A DNA stretch of 64,000 nt from Candidatus Methylomirabilota bacterium (GTDB taxonomy: Bacteria > Methylomirabilota > Methylomirabilia > Rokubacteriales > CSP1-6): contig DASYVT010000199.1 in NCBI GenBank assembly GCA_035936835.1, positions 1-64,000 on the forward strand. Direction: 5' to 3'. Of the stretch, positions 31,252-39,748 are shown piece after piece (the stretch's first letter is position 1; each line of letters begins with the position of its first letter). Position numbers and translations under genes: made by a program. Under the pieces are notes generated by a model. The model worked only from the letters and a program-made list of their open reading frames with translations, was not told the origin of the DNA and did not search any database.

Positions 31252-32168
31252 CGGCGCCTGACATTCTTGCAGAAGTGTTTCCACCTCTTGTAATCGAAGC
31301 ATTGCAGTGCGCCCCGAATCCAACGAAGGAGCTTCGTACGAGGCTTCTTGTGTTGACAGCCGATCGACCGCACATACCGGAGCTCAGCGTATTCCCCGAA
31401 CTCCGCGTATACCGAGACGCGTGGGGAGAGTACTTGAGCTGCGCGTGGCGACTGGGCTTTTTCGAGGGCTCCCACGGCGGAGACTTGCGAACTCGTCTTG
31501 TGGGCCGAGACGATGATCTATTCGCCTCGGCCATGAGCGAGTGTCTTGCCGCTTGGTTTCTTGCCGAGCGCCTCTCCATGGTTGTGTCCCCGCGTCCAAA
31601 GGGCCAGGCGGCGCACATTCTAGAGATGGCGATAGAATTGCCGGGCGGGCACATCAACGTCGAGGTCAAAGCACCGCATCGTCCCTTCCCTCTTACCACG
31701 CAAGCAGGCGATGACTCCGACGCGCTCCGTGCAGTAATCAAGTCGGCTAACGAACAGTTCGCGCGACACGAGAAGAACCTGCTCGTCATCATTCCGCGAC
31801 TGCCTGTTTTCTTCTTCGAAGAGCCTTGGGCGCTCCAACGCCTCGTTGCCTTGAAGGCATTCGTTATCGAAGAGACGCTTCGGGTGGCGATTGATCCGGC
31901 AACGGGCGGACCCGCTGGGGCTGTCTACATTGCGATGCGCCCCTCTGGTGAATTCGTCAAGCCAAGGGGCGCGAAGGCGCGCCGGTTCACTAGAACCGGT
32001 GGCGCTCTACTCATAAATGAGCACGTCGGGATGCCGATGAGGTATTCCGCAATGTTGATTCACAACCCTTGTGCACTAAATCGGCTGCCAAAGGATTTAT
32101 GGAACGGTGTCGATCAATTCTGTGAAGCCGATGGACAGTGGGCGTGGCGTAGTTCGGAGTGTGCTTAG
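31248..32168 (+). CDS. Putative PD-(D/E)XK-fold protein, unknown function
   Basis: A 306-residue protein coupled to the upstream lipoprotein by an ATGA overlap. HILEMAIELPGGHINVEVKA has the Asp/Glu...ExK arrangement (VEVK) of restriction-endonuclease-like folds. FARHEKNLLVIIPRLPVFFF is a following strand. MSECLAAWFLAERLSMVV is a helix. I do not recognise a family name. As one of two ExK proteins near the repeats it may belong to a mobile or defence-type element. Confidence 0.6.
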   Translation: MTAPDILAEVFPPLVIEALQCAPNPTKELRTRLLVLTADRPHIPELSVFPELRVYRDAWGEYLSCAWRLGFFEGSHGGDLRTRLVGRDDDLFASAMSECLAAWFLAERLSMVVSPRPKGQAAHILEMAIELPGGHINVEVKAPHRPFPLTTQAGDDSDALRAVIKSANEQFARHEKNLLVIIPRLPVFFFEEPWALQRLVALKAFVIEETLRVAIDPATGGPAGAVYIAMRPSGEFVKPRGAKARRFTRTGGALLINEHVGMPMRYSAMLIHNPCALNRLPKDLWNGVDQFCEADGQWAWRSSECA

Positions 32169-32169
32169 C

Positions 32170-32477
32170 GCGTCGAGCATAGGAAACACAAAGGCCCTTG
32201 TCGGCTCTGGGCCTTCACTGGGCGTCGGCGTTCTCGCTCTTCAGTGTATCGTTGCGGAGGCACTTGCGACGTTGCCGCGCTGAACGGAAAGCCGAGGCTG
32301 TGGGACTGTTCCGCGTGAGGGGGACGCCTGAGAGCTGCCGCTCAAGGACGCCGTCAAGGAGAAGTGGCTCTACGGAAACGCCGCCCGGGTCTTCGGGCTC
32401 GCGTAGCCATGGGAGGAGACCGATGCTGACCCCTGAGACGACGGACGCCACCGCCCGCGCCTACTTGGAAGCGCGCC
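32170..32477 (+). repeat. ~305-bp direct repeat R, copy 2
   Basis: Second copy of repeat R (see 29331). Here the hydratase part continues into the intact gene at 32423. The amidohydrolase tail at 32341-32405 is only the last 21 codons, as in copy 1. R1 and R2 flank 2.5 kb of foreign-looking genes. Confidence 0.9.
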
Positions 32478-33223
32478 GGTCGCGCACACGGTACCGCCCG
32501 CTGGACCCTGCCGTCCGCTCGGCGCCGCTCGACGACGCCTATCGCATCCAGGACGCGCTGCACAGGCTCATGGCCGATGCCGGGCGGGGCGAAATCGTCG
32601 GCTGGAAGATCGCGCTGACCTCGAAGGCGATGCAGCAGATGACCGGGGTGGACCAGCCCGCCGCCGGCGCCATCTTCTCGAAGGTCATGCATCCCTCGCC
32701 GGCCCGGATCGAACTAACCGCGTATCACCACCTGGGCGTCGAGTTCGAGGTGGCGGTGCGGCTCGGCGACGATCTGCCGGTGAGCGGCACGCCCTGGACG
32801 CGCGCGTCCGTGACAGGCCGCGTGACCGCCTGCATGCCCGCCTTCGAGCTCGTGGAGGACGGGAATGCGGACTACAAGACGCTCGACGCCTTCACCCTCG
32901 TGGCCCAGAACGCCTGGAACGGCGGGGTCGTCCTCGGTAGGCCGGTGACGGATTGGCGCGGCGTTGACCTCGAGAGCGCGGTGACGCGGTGCTGGATCAA
33001 CGATGCGCCCGGGGGCCAGGGCAAGACCGGCGATGCGCTGGGCCATCCCTTCGAGGCGGTGGCGTGGCTGGCGAATCTCCTCAACCGCCGCGGCCGCATG
33101 CTCCATCGCGGGATGATCGTGATGACGGGCAGCAGCATAACCACGAAGTTCCCGGCGCCCGGCGACCGCGTGCGCTTCGCCATCGACGGCCTCGGCGAGG
33201 TAACGCTCGAGGCCGCGCGGTAG
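32423..33223 (+). CDS. 2-keto-4-pentenoate hydratase / FAH-family protein
   Basis: A 266-residue member of the 2-hydroxypenta-2,4-dienoate hydratase/oxalocrotonate decarboxylase family (PF01557). It adds water to 2-hydroxydienoates in meta-cleavage aromatic catabolism. Features are [37 protein letters not shown] (the metal-binding Glu-x-Glu), [14 protein letters not shown] and [16 protein letters not shown] 32423 is preceded by GGGAGGAG. It is followed after 41 bp by the Rieske oxygenase gene. Its upstream neighbour was probably the amidohydrolase before the insertion. Confidence 0.9.
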   Translation: MLTPETTDATARAYLEARRSRTRYRPLDPAVRSAPLDDAYRIQDALHRLMADAGRGEIVGWKIALTSKAMQQMTGVDQPAAGAIFSKVMHPSPARIELTAYHHLGVEFEVAVRLGDDLPVSGTPWTRASVTGRVTACMPAFELVEDGNADYKTLDAFTLVAQNAWNGGVVLGRPVTDWRGVDLESAVTRCWINDAPGGQGKTGDALGHPFEAVAWLANLLNRRGRMLHRGMIVMTGSSITTKFPAPGDRVRFAIDGLGEVTLEAAR

Positions 33224-33264
33224 CGCCGAGAGCAGACGTGCTATCCTCCCCGCAAGGCAACCGC

Positions 33265-34506
33265 ATGAGCACATCGCCTCCGCGTCGCGAATGGCCCGGC
33301 GCGACTCTCGCCCGCGTCCCGTACTGGGTCTACGGGGACGAGGCCAACTACCGCGCCGAGCTGCGGCGCATCTTCGAGGGCCCCGTCTGGAACTATGTTG
33401 GCCTGGAGTCCGACCTCGCCCGGACTGGCGACTTCCGCACGACCTTCGTGGGCGAGATGCCGGTGGTCGTGGTGCGGGGCGAGACGGGCGAGATCCATGC
33501 CTTCGAGAACCGCTGCGCCCATCGCGGCGCCCTCATCGCGCTCGACGACTGCGGCTCGACCGGCAAGCGCTTCCAGTGCGTCTATCACGCGTGGAGCTAC
33601 GACCTGCGGGGCGCGCTCGTGGGAGTGGCCTTCGAGAAGGGCGCGAACGGCAAGGGCGGGATGCCGGAGTCCTTCTGCAAGGCGGACCATGGACCGCGCC
33701 AGCTCCGAACGGCCACGATCGGCGGCCTGGTGTTCGCCAGCCTGTCGCCGGCGGCGCCGCCCATCGAGGAGTATCTGGGAGAGGCGGTGCGGGCGCGGCT
33801 CCTTCGCGTGCTCGGCAGGCCGGTCCAGGTGCTGGGCCGCTTCGTCCAGGCCCTGCCGAACAACTGGAAGCTCTACGTCGAGAACGTGAAGGACACCTAT
33901 CACGCGAGCTTGCTCCACACCTTCTTCAGCACCTTCCACATCTCGCGCCTCACCCAGGGCGGCGGGGTGCTCGTCAGCCCTGACGGCGCCCACCACGTCA
34001 GCGCCACCATCGATCGCGGCGACGACCGGGGCAGCACCGCTTACCGCGACCAGGGCATCCGCTCGGAGAGCGACCGCTACCGCCTCACCGATCCGAGCCT
34101 CCTCGACACGGTGAAGGAGTTCGGCGACGACATCCAGCTCCAGATCCTCACCGTCTTCCCGAACCTGGTGGTGCAGCAGGTGTACAACGCGCTCGCGGTG
34201 CGCCAGGTGCTGCCCAAGGGACCGGGCGCGATGGAGCTGCACTGGACCTACCTGGGCTTCGCCGACGACACCGCCGAGATGCGGCGCCGGCGGCTCCGCC
34301 AGGCCAACCTCGTCGGGCCGGCCGGGTACGTCTCGATGGAAGACGGCTGCGTGGGCGGCTTCGTCCAGCGCGGCGTCGCCGCCGCGGAGGATGCACTGTC
34401 GGTCGTGAACATGGGCGGGGAGGGCGCCGAGTCCCAGGACACGCGGGCCACCGAGGCAGCGGTGCGTGGCTTCTGGAAGGCGTATCGCGCCTACATGGGC
34501 TACTAG
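33265..34506 (+). CDS. Rieske aromatic-ring-hydroxylating dioxygenase, alpha subunit
   Basis: A 413-residue oxygenase large subunit. The Rieske [2Fe-2S] site is CAHRG and CVYH, about 20 residues apart (ENRCAHRG to RFQCVYHAW). The non-heme iron site is DTYHASLLH in the C-terminal domain, with an Asp in MEDGCVGGF as further candidate. The family adds both atoms of O2 to aromatic or related substrates using electrons from a ferredoxin and reductase, which are not seen here. It is followed after 2 bp by the beta subunit, forming one transcript. Confidence 0.94.
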   Translation: MSTSPPRREWPGATLARVPYWVYGDEANYRAELRRIFEGPVWNYVGLESDLARTGDFRTTFVGEMPVVVVRGETGEIHAFENRCAHRGALIALDDCGSTGKRFQCVYHAWSYDLRGALVGVAFEKGANGKGGMPESFCKADHGPRQLRTATIGGLVFASLSPAAPPIEEYLGEAVRARLLRVLGRPVQVLGRFVQALPNNWKLYVENVKDTYHASLLHTFFSTFHISRLTQGGGVLVSPDGAHHVSATIDRGDDRGSTAYRDQGIRSESDRYRLTDPSLLDTVKEFGDDIQLQILTVFPNLVVQQVYNALAVRQVLPKGPGAMELHWTYLGFADDTAEMRRRRLRQANLVGPAGYVSMEDGCVGGFVQRGVAAAEDALSVVNMGGEGAESQDTRATEAAVRGFWKAYRAYMGY

Positions 34507-34508
34507 CC

Positions 34509-34967
34509 GTGCTCGAGCGGGTGTCCCGGCTCAACGCGGAGTACGCGCGCGCCATCGACGACGACCGGCTCGAGGACTGGCCCGACTTCTTCACCGAGCC
34601 CTGCCTCTACTCCATCACGTCCGCCGACAATCACCGCCAAGGGATGCCCGTCGGCGTCATCTACGCCGACTCGAAGGGCATGCTGAAGGATCGCGTCGCC
34701 GCCCTGCGCGAGGCGAACGTCTACGAGCGCCAGTCGTACCGGCACGTGGTGGGCCTGCCCGCCATCCTCGGCGAGCGGGACGGCGCGGTGCGCGCGGAGA
34801 CGCCATTCCTCGTGGTCCGCATCATGCGCGACGGCACCATGGCGCTCTTCGCCACCGGCCGTTACCTGGACGCCCTCGTCGAAGAGGCGGGTGTCCTCCG
34901 CTTCCGCGAGCGGGTCGTCGTCTGCGACAGCAGCCGCATCGACACCCTGCTCGCGATCCCCCTCTAG
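34509..34967 (+). CDS. Ring-hydroxylating dioxygenase, beta subunit
   Basis: A 152-residue protein of the small-subunit family (PF00866), a cone-shaped fold of the NTF2 type. RLNAEYARAIDDDRLEDWPD, FFTEPCLYSITSADN and YRHVVGLPAIL are typical. The GTG start at 34509 follows the alpha-subunit stop by 2 bp. It stabilises the alpha3beta3 oxygenase and does not bind metal. About 70 bp after its stop a short stretch (GPGEVTFEATRAR) resembles the hydratase C-terminus and may be another 3' relic. Confidence 0.9.
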   Translation: MLERVSRLNAEYARAIDDDRLEDWPDFFTEPCLYSITSADNHRQGMPVGVIYADSKGMLKDRVAALREANVYERQSYRHVVGLPAILGERDGAVRAETPFLVVRIMRDGTMALFATGRYLDALVEEAGVLRFRERVVVCDSSRIDTLLAIPL

Positions 34968-35121
34968 CGCCACAACGGCGTAACGGGCCTGCTGGCTGCC
35001 CTGGCCGCTGAAGGCCCCGGCGAAGTGACGTTCGAGGCCACGCGGGCGCGATAGACACTCCCGGCGCCGTTGACACAGGGGCGCGCGCGCCGTATGGTGC
35101 GCGCTTATGGAGGCCATACCC

Positions 35122-35991
35122 ATGCGAGAGCGGAAAGTCGGCGACATCCTGATTACGCGCGTCATCGAGTCCGAGCGTCCCGACTTCGACGCCGGGCAGT
35201 TCTTTCCCACCATCACTCCGGAGCAGTGGGCGCCCTACCGCCAGCGCCTGGCCGGCTGGGCGATGGACCCGGGCTCGAACGGCCTCGTCTTCCCGATGCA
35301 GTCCTTCCTGGTGCGCACCCCGCACCACACCATAGTCGTGGACACCTGCGTGGGCGATCACAAGAAGCGCCTCCGCCCAAACTGGAACATGACCTCCAGC
35401 GGCGAGTTCCTCAAGCGATTCGCCGAGACAGGAGTCCGGCCGGAGCAAGTGGACTACGTGCTGTGCACCCACATGCATACCGACCACGTGGGGTGGAACA
35501 CGCGCTGGGAGAACGGACGCTGGGTGCCGACCTTCCCCAACGCGAAATACATCATGTCCGAGAAGGAGCTGGCCTACTGGTCCACTCTCCACAAGGAGAC
35601 GCCCCAGAACCAGATCGAAGACAGCGTGCTCCCGATCGTCGAGCAGGGCCGCGCCCAGCTGGTGAAGAACGATTTCGCCATCGGCGACGAAGTCCGGTTC
35701 GAGTCCACCGCGGGGCACACGCCCGACCACGTCAGCGTGCGCATCGTCTCGAAGGGCGCGGAGGCGGTGATCACCGGTGACCTCATCCACTCGCCGGTGC
35801 AGTGTCTCGAGACCGACTGGGTGCCCCGTCCGGATTTCGATCCGCCGCAGGCGGCGGCCACTCGCCGCGCCTTCCTCGAGCGCTACTGCGAACGCGACGT
35901 GCTGGTCTGCGCCTCGCACTTCCCGTCGCCTTCCTTCGGCCGCGTGGTCCGGGAGGGCAAGGCATTCTGGTTCGAGTACGCGAAGGCTTGA
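35122..35991 (+). CDS. MBL-fold metallo-hydrolase
   Basis: A 289-residue metallo-beta-lactamase-fold hydrolase (PF00753). The zinc site is THMHTDHVGW, and further metal His/Asp positions are in STAGHTPDHV and VITGDLIHSP, CASHFP. ATG 35122 has GGAGG 8 bp upstream, better placed than ATG 35107. It resembles quorum-quenching/arylsulfatase-like N-acyl hydrolases in layout but may hydrolyse any ester or lactone. It lies in the operon with the Rieske oxygenase and an SDR, 12 bp before the SDR. Confidence 0.9.
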   Translation: MRERKVGDILITRVIESERPDFDAGQFFPTITPEQWAPYRQRLAGWAMDPGSNGLVFPMQSFLVRTPHHTIVVDTCVGDHKKRLRPNWNMTSSGEFLKRFAETGVRPEQVDYVLCTHMHTDHVGWNTRWENGRWVPTFPNAKYIMSEKELAYWSTLHKETPQNQIEDSVLPIVEQGRAQLVKNDFAIGDEVRFESTAGHTPDHVSVRIVSKGAEAVITGDLIHSPVQCLETDWVPRPDFDPPQAAATRRAFLERYCERDVLVCASHFPSPSFGRVVREGKAFWFEYAKA

Positions 35992-36003
35992 GGAGGAGAT
36001 CGC

Positions 36004-36822
36004 ATGGACCTGGGGCTCGAAGGCAAGCACGCGATCGTCACAGGCGGGAGCCTCGGCATCGGCAAGGCGATCGCGAGAGAGCTGGCGCGCGAAGGGGCGG
36101 ATGTCGCCATCGTCGCGCGCACGAAGGAGACGCTCGAGGCGGCGGCGCGCGAGCTGGCGGCCGAGACCAAGCGACGCGTCATCCCGCTCGTGTGCGATGT
36201 CACCAGCAAGGCGCAGGTGGACGCGATGGTCGCCCAGGCGGCCGCGCAGCTGGGCGGGCTGCACATCCTGGTGAACAGCGGGTCCGCGCCCGGCGGGTCG
36301 GCCACCGCGACCGGCCCCATCGAAACCATCGTCGACGAGGACCTGCTCCAGGACTTCAACGTGAAGTTCGTGGGGGCGCTCCGCTGCGCCCGAGCCGCCA
36401 TCCCCTACATGAAGGAGCAGGGCTGGGGCCGCATCATTAATATCAGCGGGTTGAACGCCCGCAACGCGGGGAACCTGAGCGGCGGCGCGCGCAACACCTC
36501 CCTCGTCCACTTCACCAAGACCCTGGCCATCCAGCTGGGCCGCTTCGGGATCACAGTCAACTGCGTTCACCCAGGCGTGACGCGCACCGAGCGCACCCCG
36601 CGCCTGCTGGCCGCCCGGGGCAAGGAGATGGGCGTCGACGCCGCGGAGGTGGAGAAGGGCGACTTCGCCCACGACTCGCCGCGCGGCAACGCCATCGGGC
36701 GCATGGTGGACGCCTCCGAGGTCGCCTACGTCACCGCCTTCCTCGCCTCAGACAAGGCCTGGGCGATCTCGGGCGAGCTCATCGTGGCGTCGGGCGGCGC
36801 CGGGCGCTCGGTGTTCTACTGA
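36004..36822 (+). CDS. SDR-family oxidoreductase, catalytic Tyr apparently missing
   Basis: A 272-residue short-chain dehydrogenase/reductase (PF13561). The nucleotide-binding motif is TGGSLGIGKAIA, and the NAG-like strand is ILVNSGSAP. The catalytic region reads INISGLNARNAGNLSGGARN, then TSLVHFTKTLA. Where the family has YxxxK, only GGARN is present, so Tyr and Lys are lost. GGAGGAG precedes ATG 36004. It may be non-catalytic or use another residue. It sits between an MBL hydrolase and an LLM monooxygenase. Confidence 0.88.
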   Translation: MDLGLEGKHAIVTGGSLGIGKAIARELAREGADVAIVARTKETLEAAARELAAETKRRVIPLVCDVTSKAQVDAMVAQAAAQLGGLHILVNSGSAPGGSATATGPIETIVDEDLLQDFNVKFVGALRCARAAIPYMKEQGWGRIINISGLNARNAGNLSGGARNTSLVHFTKTLAIQLGRFGITVNCVHPGVTRTERTPRLLAARGKEMGVDAAEVEKGDFAHDSPRGNAIGRMVDASEVAYVTAFLASDKAWAISGELIVASGGAGRSVFY

Positions 36823-36835
36823 TGCGGGGTCCGCG

Positions 36836-37984
36836 TTGATCACCCGCTTCTCGACCCTCTACGTCGGCCACATCGAGCTGGAGCGATGTGGGCTCGAGGG
36901 CACGCCCGCCGACGACCGCCGGTATCCCAACGAGCGCCTGATCGAGGTGTTCGACACCGCGGCGGCCCTGGCCCGCGCCACCGACGCGCTGGGGTACGAG
37001 ACGTTGTGGCTAGCCGAGCATCACTTCCAGCACGAGGGATACGAGTGCATCCCGAGCATCCCCATGCTGGCGGTGGATCTGGCCCATCGCACGGAGCGCG
37101 TGAAGATCGGCTGCGCATTCAACGTCGTCCCCGCCTGGCATCCGCTTCGCCTCGCCGAGGACTACGCCGTCGCGGATATCCTCACCAAGGGGCGGGTCGT
37201 GTTCGGCGTGGGGCGGGGGTACCACACGCGGGAAGTCGAGACGTTCGGCAACCCGATGCTGGACGGCGAGGCCAACCGCGAGCTCTTCGAGGAGCAGGTG
37301 GAGATCATCCTCAAGGCGTTCCGCGAGGAGTCGTTCTCGCACCGGGGGAAGCACTACACGATTCCACCCGAGGTCCCCTATCGCGGCTATCAGCTGAAGG
37401 AGATCACCCTGGTGCCGCGTCCCCTGCGCCAGCCCGTCGAGGTCTGGCAGCCCATCGTGAGCGGCAGCGCGCGGGGCTTGGACTTCATGGCCCGGAACCG
37501 CATCAAGGGCGTCATCTCCGCCACCGCCGAGGAGCTCGTCGAGCGCTGGGTCCGCGACTATCAGGAGACGGCGCGCCGCCACGGCATCCCACTCCAGCTC
37601 GGGGAGGATCTGATCCTCGGCTTCCGGATGTGCATCGACGACACCGCGGACCGGGCCATCCAGCGCGCGCGCCCCTACTTCGAGGAGCACGCCAAGGTCA
37701 TGGCGCCGCTCGGGATGCTGCGCTACAGCGAGGAGCACGTGAAGGCTGTCGCCGCGCGCCAGCCTCAGTCACCGACCACCGCCTCCCTGGAGAATGGCGT
37801 ACACAATCGCTCCTGGCTCTGCGGCCCACCCGGAGACATCGTCACCTACCTGAAGGAGGTGGAGCGGCGATACCCGGGACTGGACCACGTCATGATCGCC
37901 TGGGCGATCGGAACGCCGAGAGACCTCATGGTCGAGCAGCTCACCCGCTTCGCCCGGGAGGTCATGCCCGCCTTTCGCCCGTAG
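36836..37984 (+). CDS. Luciferase-like (LLM) flavin-dependent monooxygenase
   Basis: A 382-residue TIM-barrel oxidoreductase (PF00296). TLWLAEHHFQHEGYECIP, FGVGRGYHTREVETFG and LKEITLVPRPLRQPVEVWQP are closely similar to the paralogue at 48971-50134. The TTG start at 36836 is supported by alignment to the ATG of that paralogue. The family hydroxylates or desulfurises organic substrates with reduced FMN. It is probably the last gene of the Rieske operon, 13 bp after the SDR. Confidence 0.9.
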   Translation: MITRFSTLYVGHIELERCGLEGTPADDRRYPNERLIEVFDTAAALARATDALGYETLWLAEHHFQHEGYECIPSIPMLAVDLAHRTERVKIGCAFNVVPAWHPLRLAEDYAVADILTKGRVVFGVGRGYHTREVETFGNPMLDGEANRELFEEQVEIILKAFREESFSHRGKHYTIPPEVPYRGYQLKEITLVPRPLRQPVEVWQPIVSGSARGLDFMARNRIKGVISATAEELVERWVRDYQETARRHGIPLQLGEDLILGFRMCIDDTADRAIQRARPYFEEHAKVMAPLGMLRYSEEHVKAVAARQPQSPTTASLENGVHNRSWLCGPPGDIVTYLKEVERRYPGLDHVMIAWAIGTPRDLMVEQLTRFAREVMPAFRP

Positions 37985-37988
37985 CGCC

Positions 37989-38774
37989 TCAGCTCGAGAA
38001 GAACTCCAGCATCAGGCGATTGACCTCGGCGGCGTTCTCGTACGCGGACCAGTGGCCGGCCCGCGGGATCCGATGCGCGTCGAGCGCACTGATGACACCG
38101 CGGATCTCGCCGATCAAGAGATCCGCGGGCCGGAACGGGGAATCGTCGCGCTCACCCCAGAGCAGCCGGATCCGGCAGTTGAGCTGAGCGAGGTCGCCCA
38201 GGAGCGTCCCGCCACCGCTGACTTTGCGGCTATTGAAGCGAGTTTTTCTGACGCAGTCGGCCTGGATGTCCACCGTCTCTTCGGTGACGCTCGCCGGATC
38301 GCTGAGCATGTTGACGAGCAGGTTGTGGCGGCAGATCTCGCGGAAGAGTCTCTCGTCGTCTCCCGCTTCCTTGTAGCTCCGCGTCGGCCGGTCGGCAAAG
38401 CGGCGGAGGGGGAAGCCGGCGGGAGAGATCAGGCACAGGTGCGTCACCCGCGGGGCGAGCCGCCGAGTGAGATTCGCGGCGATGGCCGCGCCGAACGAGA
38501 ACCCGGCAACGCGCAGCGGACCGCCACCCGGGAACATCTCGACGAATAGACGGTACACGAGGTCGAGATAGGCCGCGCCGGAGGTCTCGCGCGGGACCGG
38601 CGCCGAAGCGCCATACGCCGGGTGGTCGAGCGCATGCACGGTGAAACGCGCCGCGAGCGGCTCGACGTTCCGGATCCAGTGCTTCCACGAGCCCATGCCG
38701 CCGTGAAAGAGCACGACGTCGGGCCCGCTGCCGCTCCGGTGGACCGCCATGCCGGGAGCGCCGTCGCTGCGCAC
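37989..38774 (-). CDS. Alpha/beta hydrolase
   Basis: A 261-residue alpha/beta hydrolase (PF00561). The oxyanion turn is LFHGGMGSWKHW, the nucleophile elbow GFSFGAAIA (Ser), the acid probably in LLWGERDDSPF, and the histidine in RAGHWSAYEN. The start is GTG 38774; ATG 38750 is an alternative. It is transcribed with the LLM gene upstream (17-bp gap). MhpC-type C-C hydrolases of meta-cleavage routes have this shape, but the substrate is unproven. Confidence 0.9.
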   Translation of the reverse strand: MRSDGAPGMAVHRSGSGPDVVLFHGGMGSWKHWIRNVEPLAARFTVHALDHPAYGASAPVPRETSGAAYLDLVYRLFVEMFPGGGPLRVAGFSFGAAIAANLTRRLAPRVTHLCLISPAGFPLRRFADRPTRSYKEAGDDERLFREICRHNLLVNMLSDPASVTEETVDIQADCVRKTRFNSRKVSGGGTLLGDLAQLNCRIRLLWGERDDSPFRPADLLIGEIRGVISALDAHRIPRAGHWSAYENAAEVNRLMLEFFSS

Positions 38775-38791
38775 GGTGCGATCCTTCGCGA

Positions 38792-39715
38792 TCAGGCGAG
38801 CTTGGGCCGCACGCGCTCGGCGAAGGCGACCATTTGCCCGTCCAGCTCCGGGCAGTCGGCGGCGAGGAACTCGAGGACCAGATGCTCGACTCCGCAGTCG
38901 GCCAGCTCCGCGATCTGCTCGATCAGGCGTGCCGGCTCGCCCGCGAGCACGCGGCCGCCATGGGTCGAAGCCGGCACAGCCTGGCCGGGCCCCTGGGCGG
39001 ACCCCTGGGCGGACCCAAGGATGCGAACGTCGTTGCGAAGCGTGAGCGCGGGAGGCACGGCACGGCCGCGCGCCTGGCAGAGCCGCGCCAGCTCGGTTCG
39101 GCCGGCCCGCAGCTCCTCAGGCGAACGATTGATCGGATGCCAGGCGGCGCCGAACTGGGCGGTGCGGCGAAGCGCGGCCCGGCTGTGCCCCCCGACCCAG
39201 ATCGGCGGGTGCGGCTTCTGCAGGGGCTTGGGCTCGAACGTGAGTCCGCTGAACTGCGTGTATTTTCCACTAAAAGATGGAGCCTGCTTCGTCCAGAGCT
39301 CCTGCATGGCCTCGAGGTACTCGTCGGTCATGGCGCCGCGCTCCGCGAACGGCACACCCAGCATGGCGCTCTCGGCCGCCACCCAGCCCGCGCCGATTCC
39401 GAACACGACCCGCCCGCCGCTCAGCGCGTCGAGCGAGGAGATCATCTTGGCCGTGACGACCGCGTTGCGGTACGGGACGATGAGCACCGTGGTGCCGAGC
39501 CGCACCCGGCTGGTCGCCCCCGCGATCACCGCAAGCGTCACGAGCGGGTCGAAGATGGTCTCGCCGAAGTTGACGACATTCGCGTGCGGCACGACGACGT
39601 GATCGCTGACCCAGACGGAGTCGTAGCCGAGCAGCTCGGCCCTGACGGCCGCGCCCCGGATGATGTCCGGCGTGGCCAGGTGCCGGCAGTTGGGAATCCA
39701 GATGCCGAATTTCAT
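38792..39715 (-). CDS. F420-dependent LLM-family oxidoreductase
   Basis: A 307-residue luciferase-like protein (PF00296). MKFGIWIPNCRHLATPDII begins it, and GYDSVWVSDHVV, GTTVLIVPYRNAVVTAKMIS, GGRVVFGIGAGWVAAES and PIWVGGHSRAALRRTAQFG are the family's signatures in the F420 subset. It heads a two-gene unit with the alpha/beta hydrolase. Substrate unknown. Confidence 0.9.
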   Translation of the reverse strand: MKFGIWIPNCRHLATPDIIRGAAVRAELLGYDSVWVSDHVVVPHANVVNFGETIFDPLVTLAVIAGATSRVRLGTTVLIVPYRNAVVTAKMISSLDALSGGRVVFGIGAGWVAAESAMLGVPFAERGAMTDEYLEAMQELWTKQAPSFSGKYTQFSGLTFEPKPLQKPHPPIWVGGHSRAALRRTAQFGAAWHPINRSPEELRAGRTELARLCQARGRAVPPALTLRNDVRILGSAQGSAQGPGQAVPASTHGGRVLAGEPARLIEQIAELADCGVEHLVLEFLAADCPELDGQMVAFAERVRPKLA

Positions 39716-39748
39716 GGTGGGCTCTTCTACCGCGCCGTCAACGTGAAG

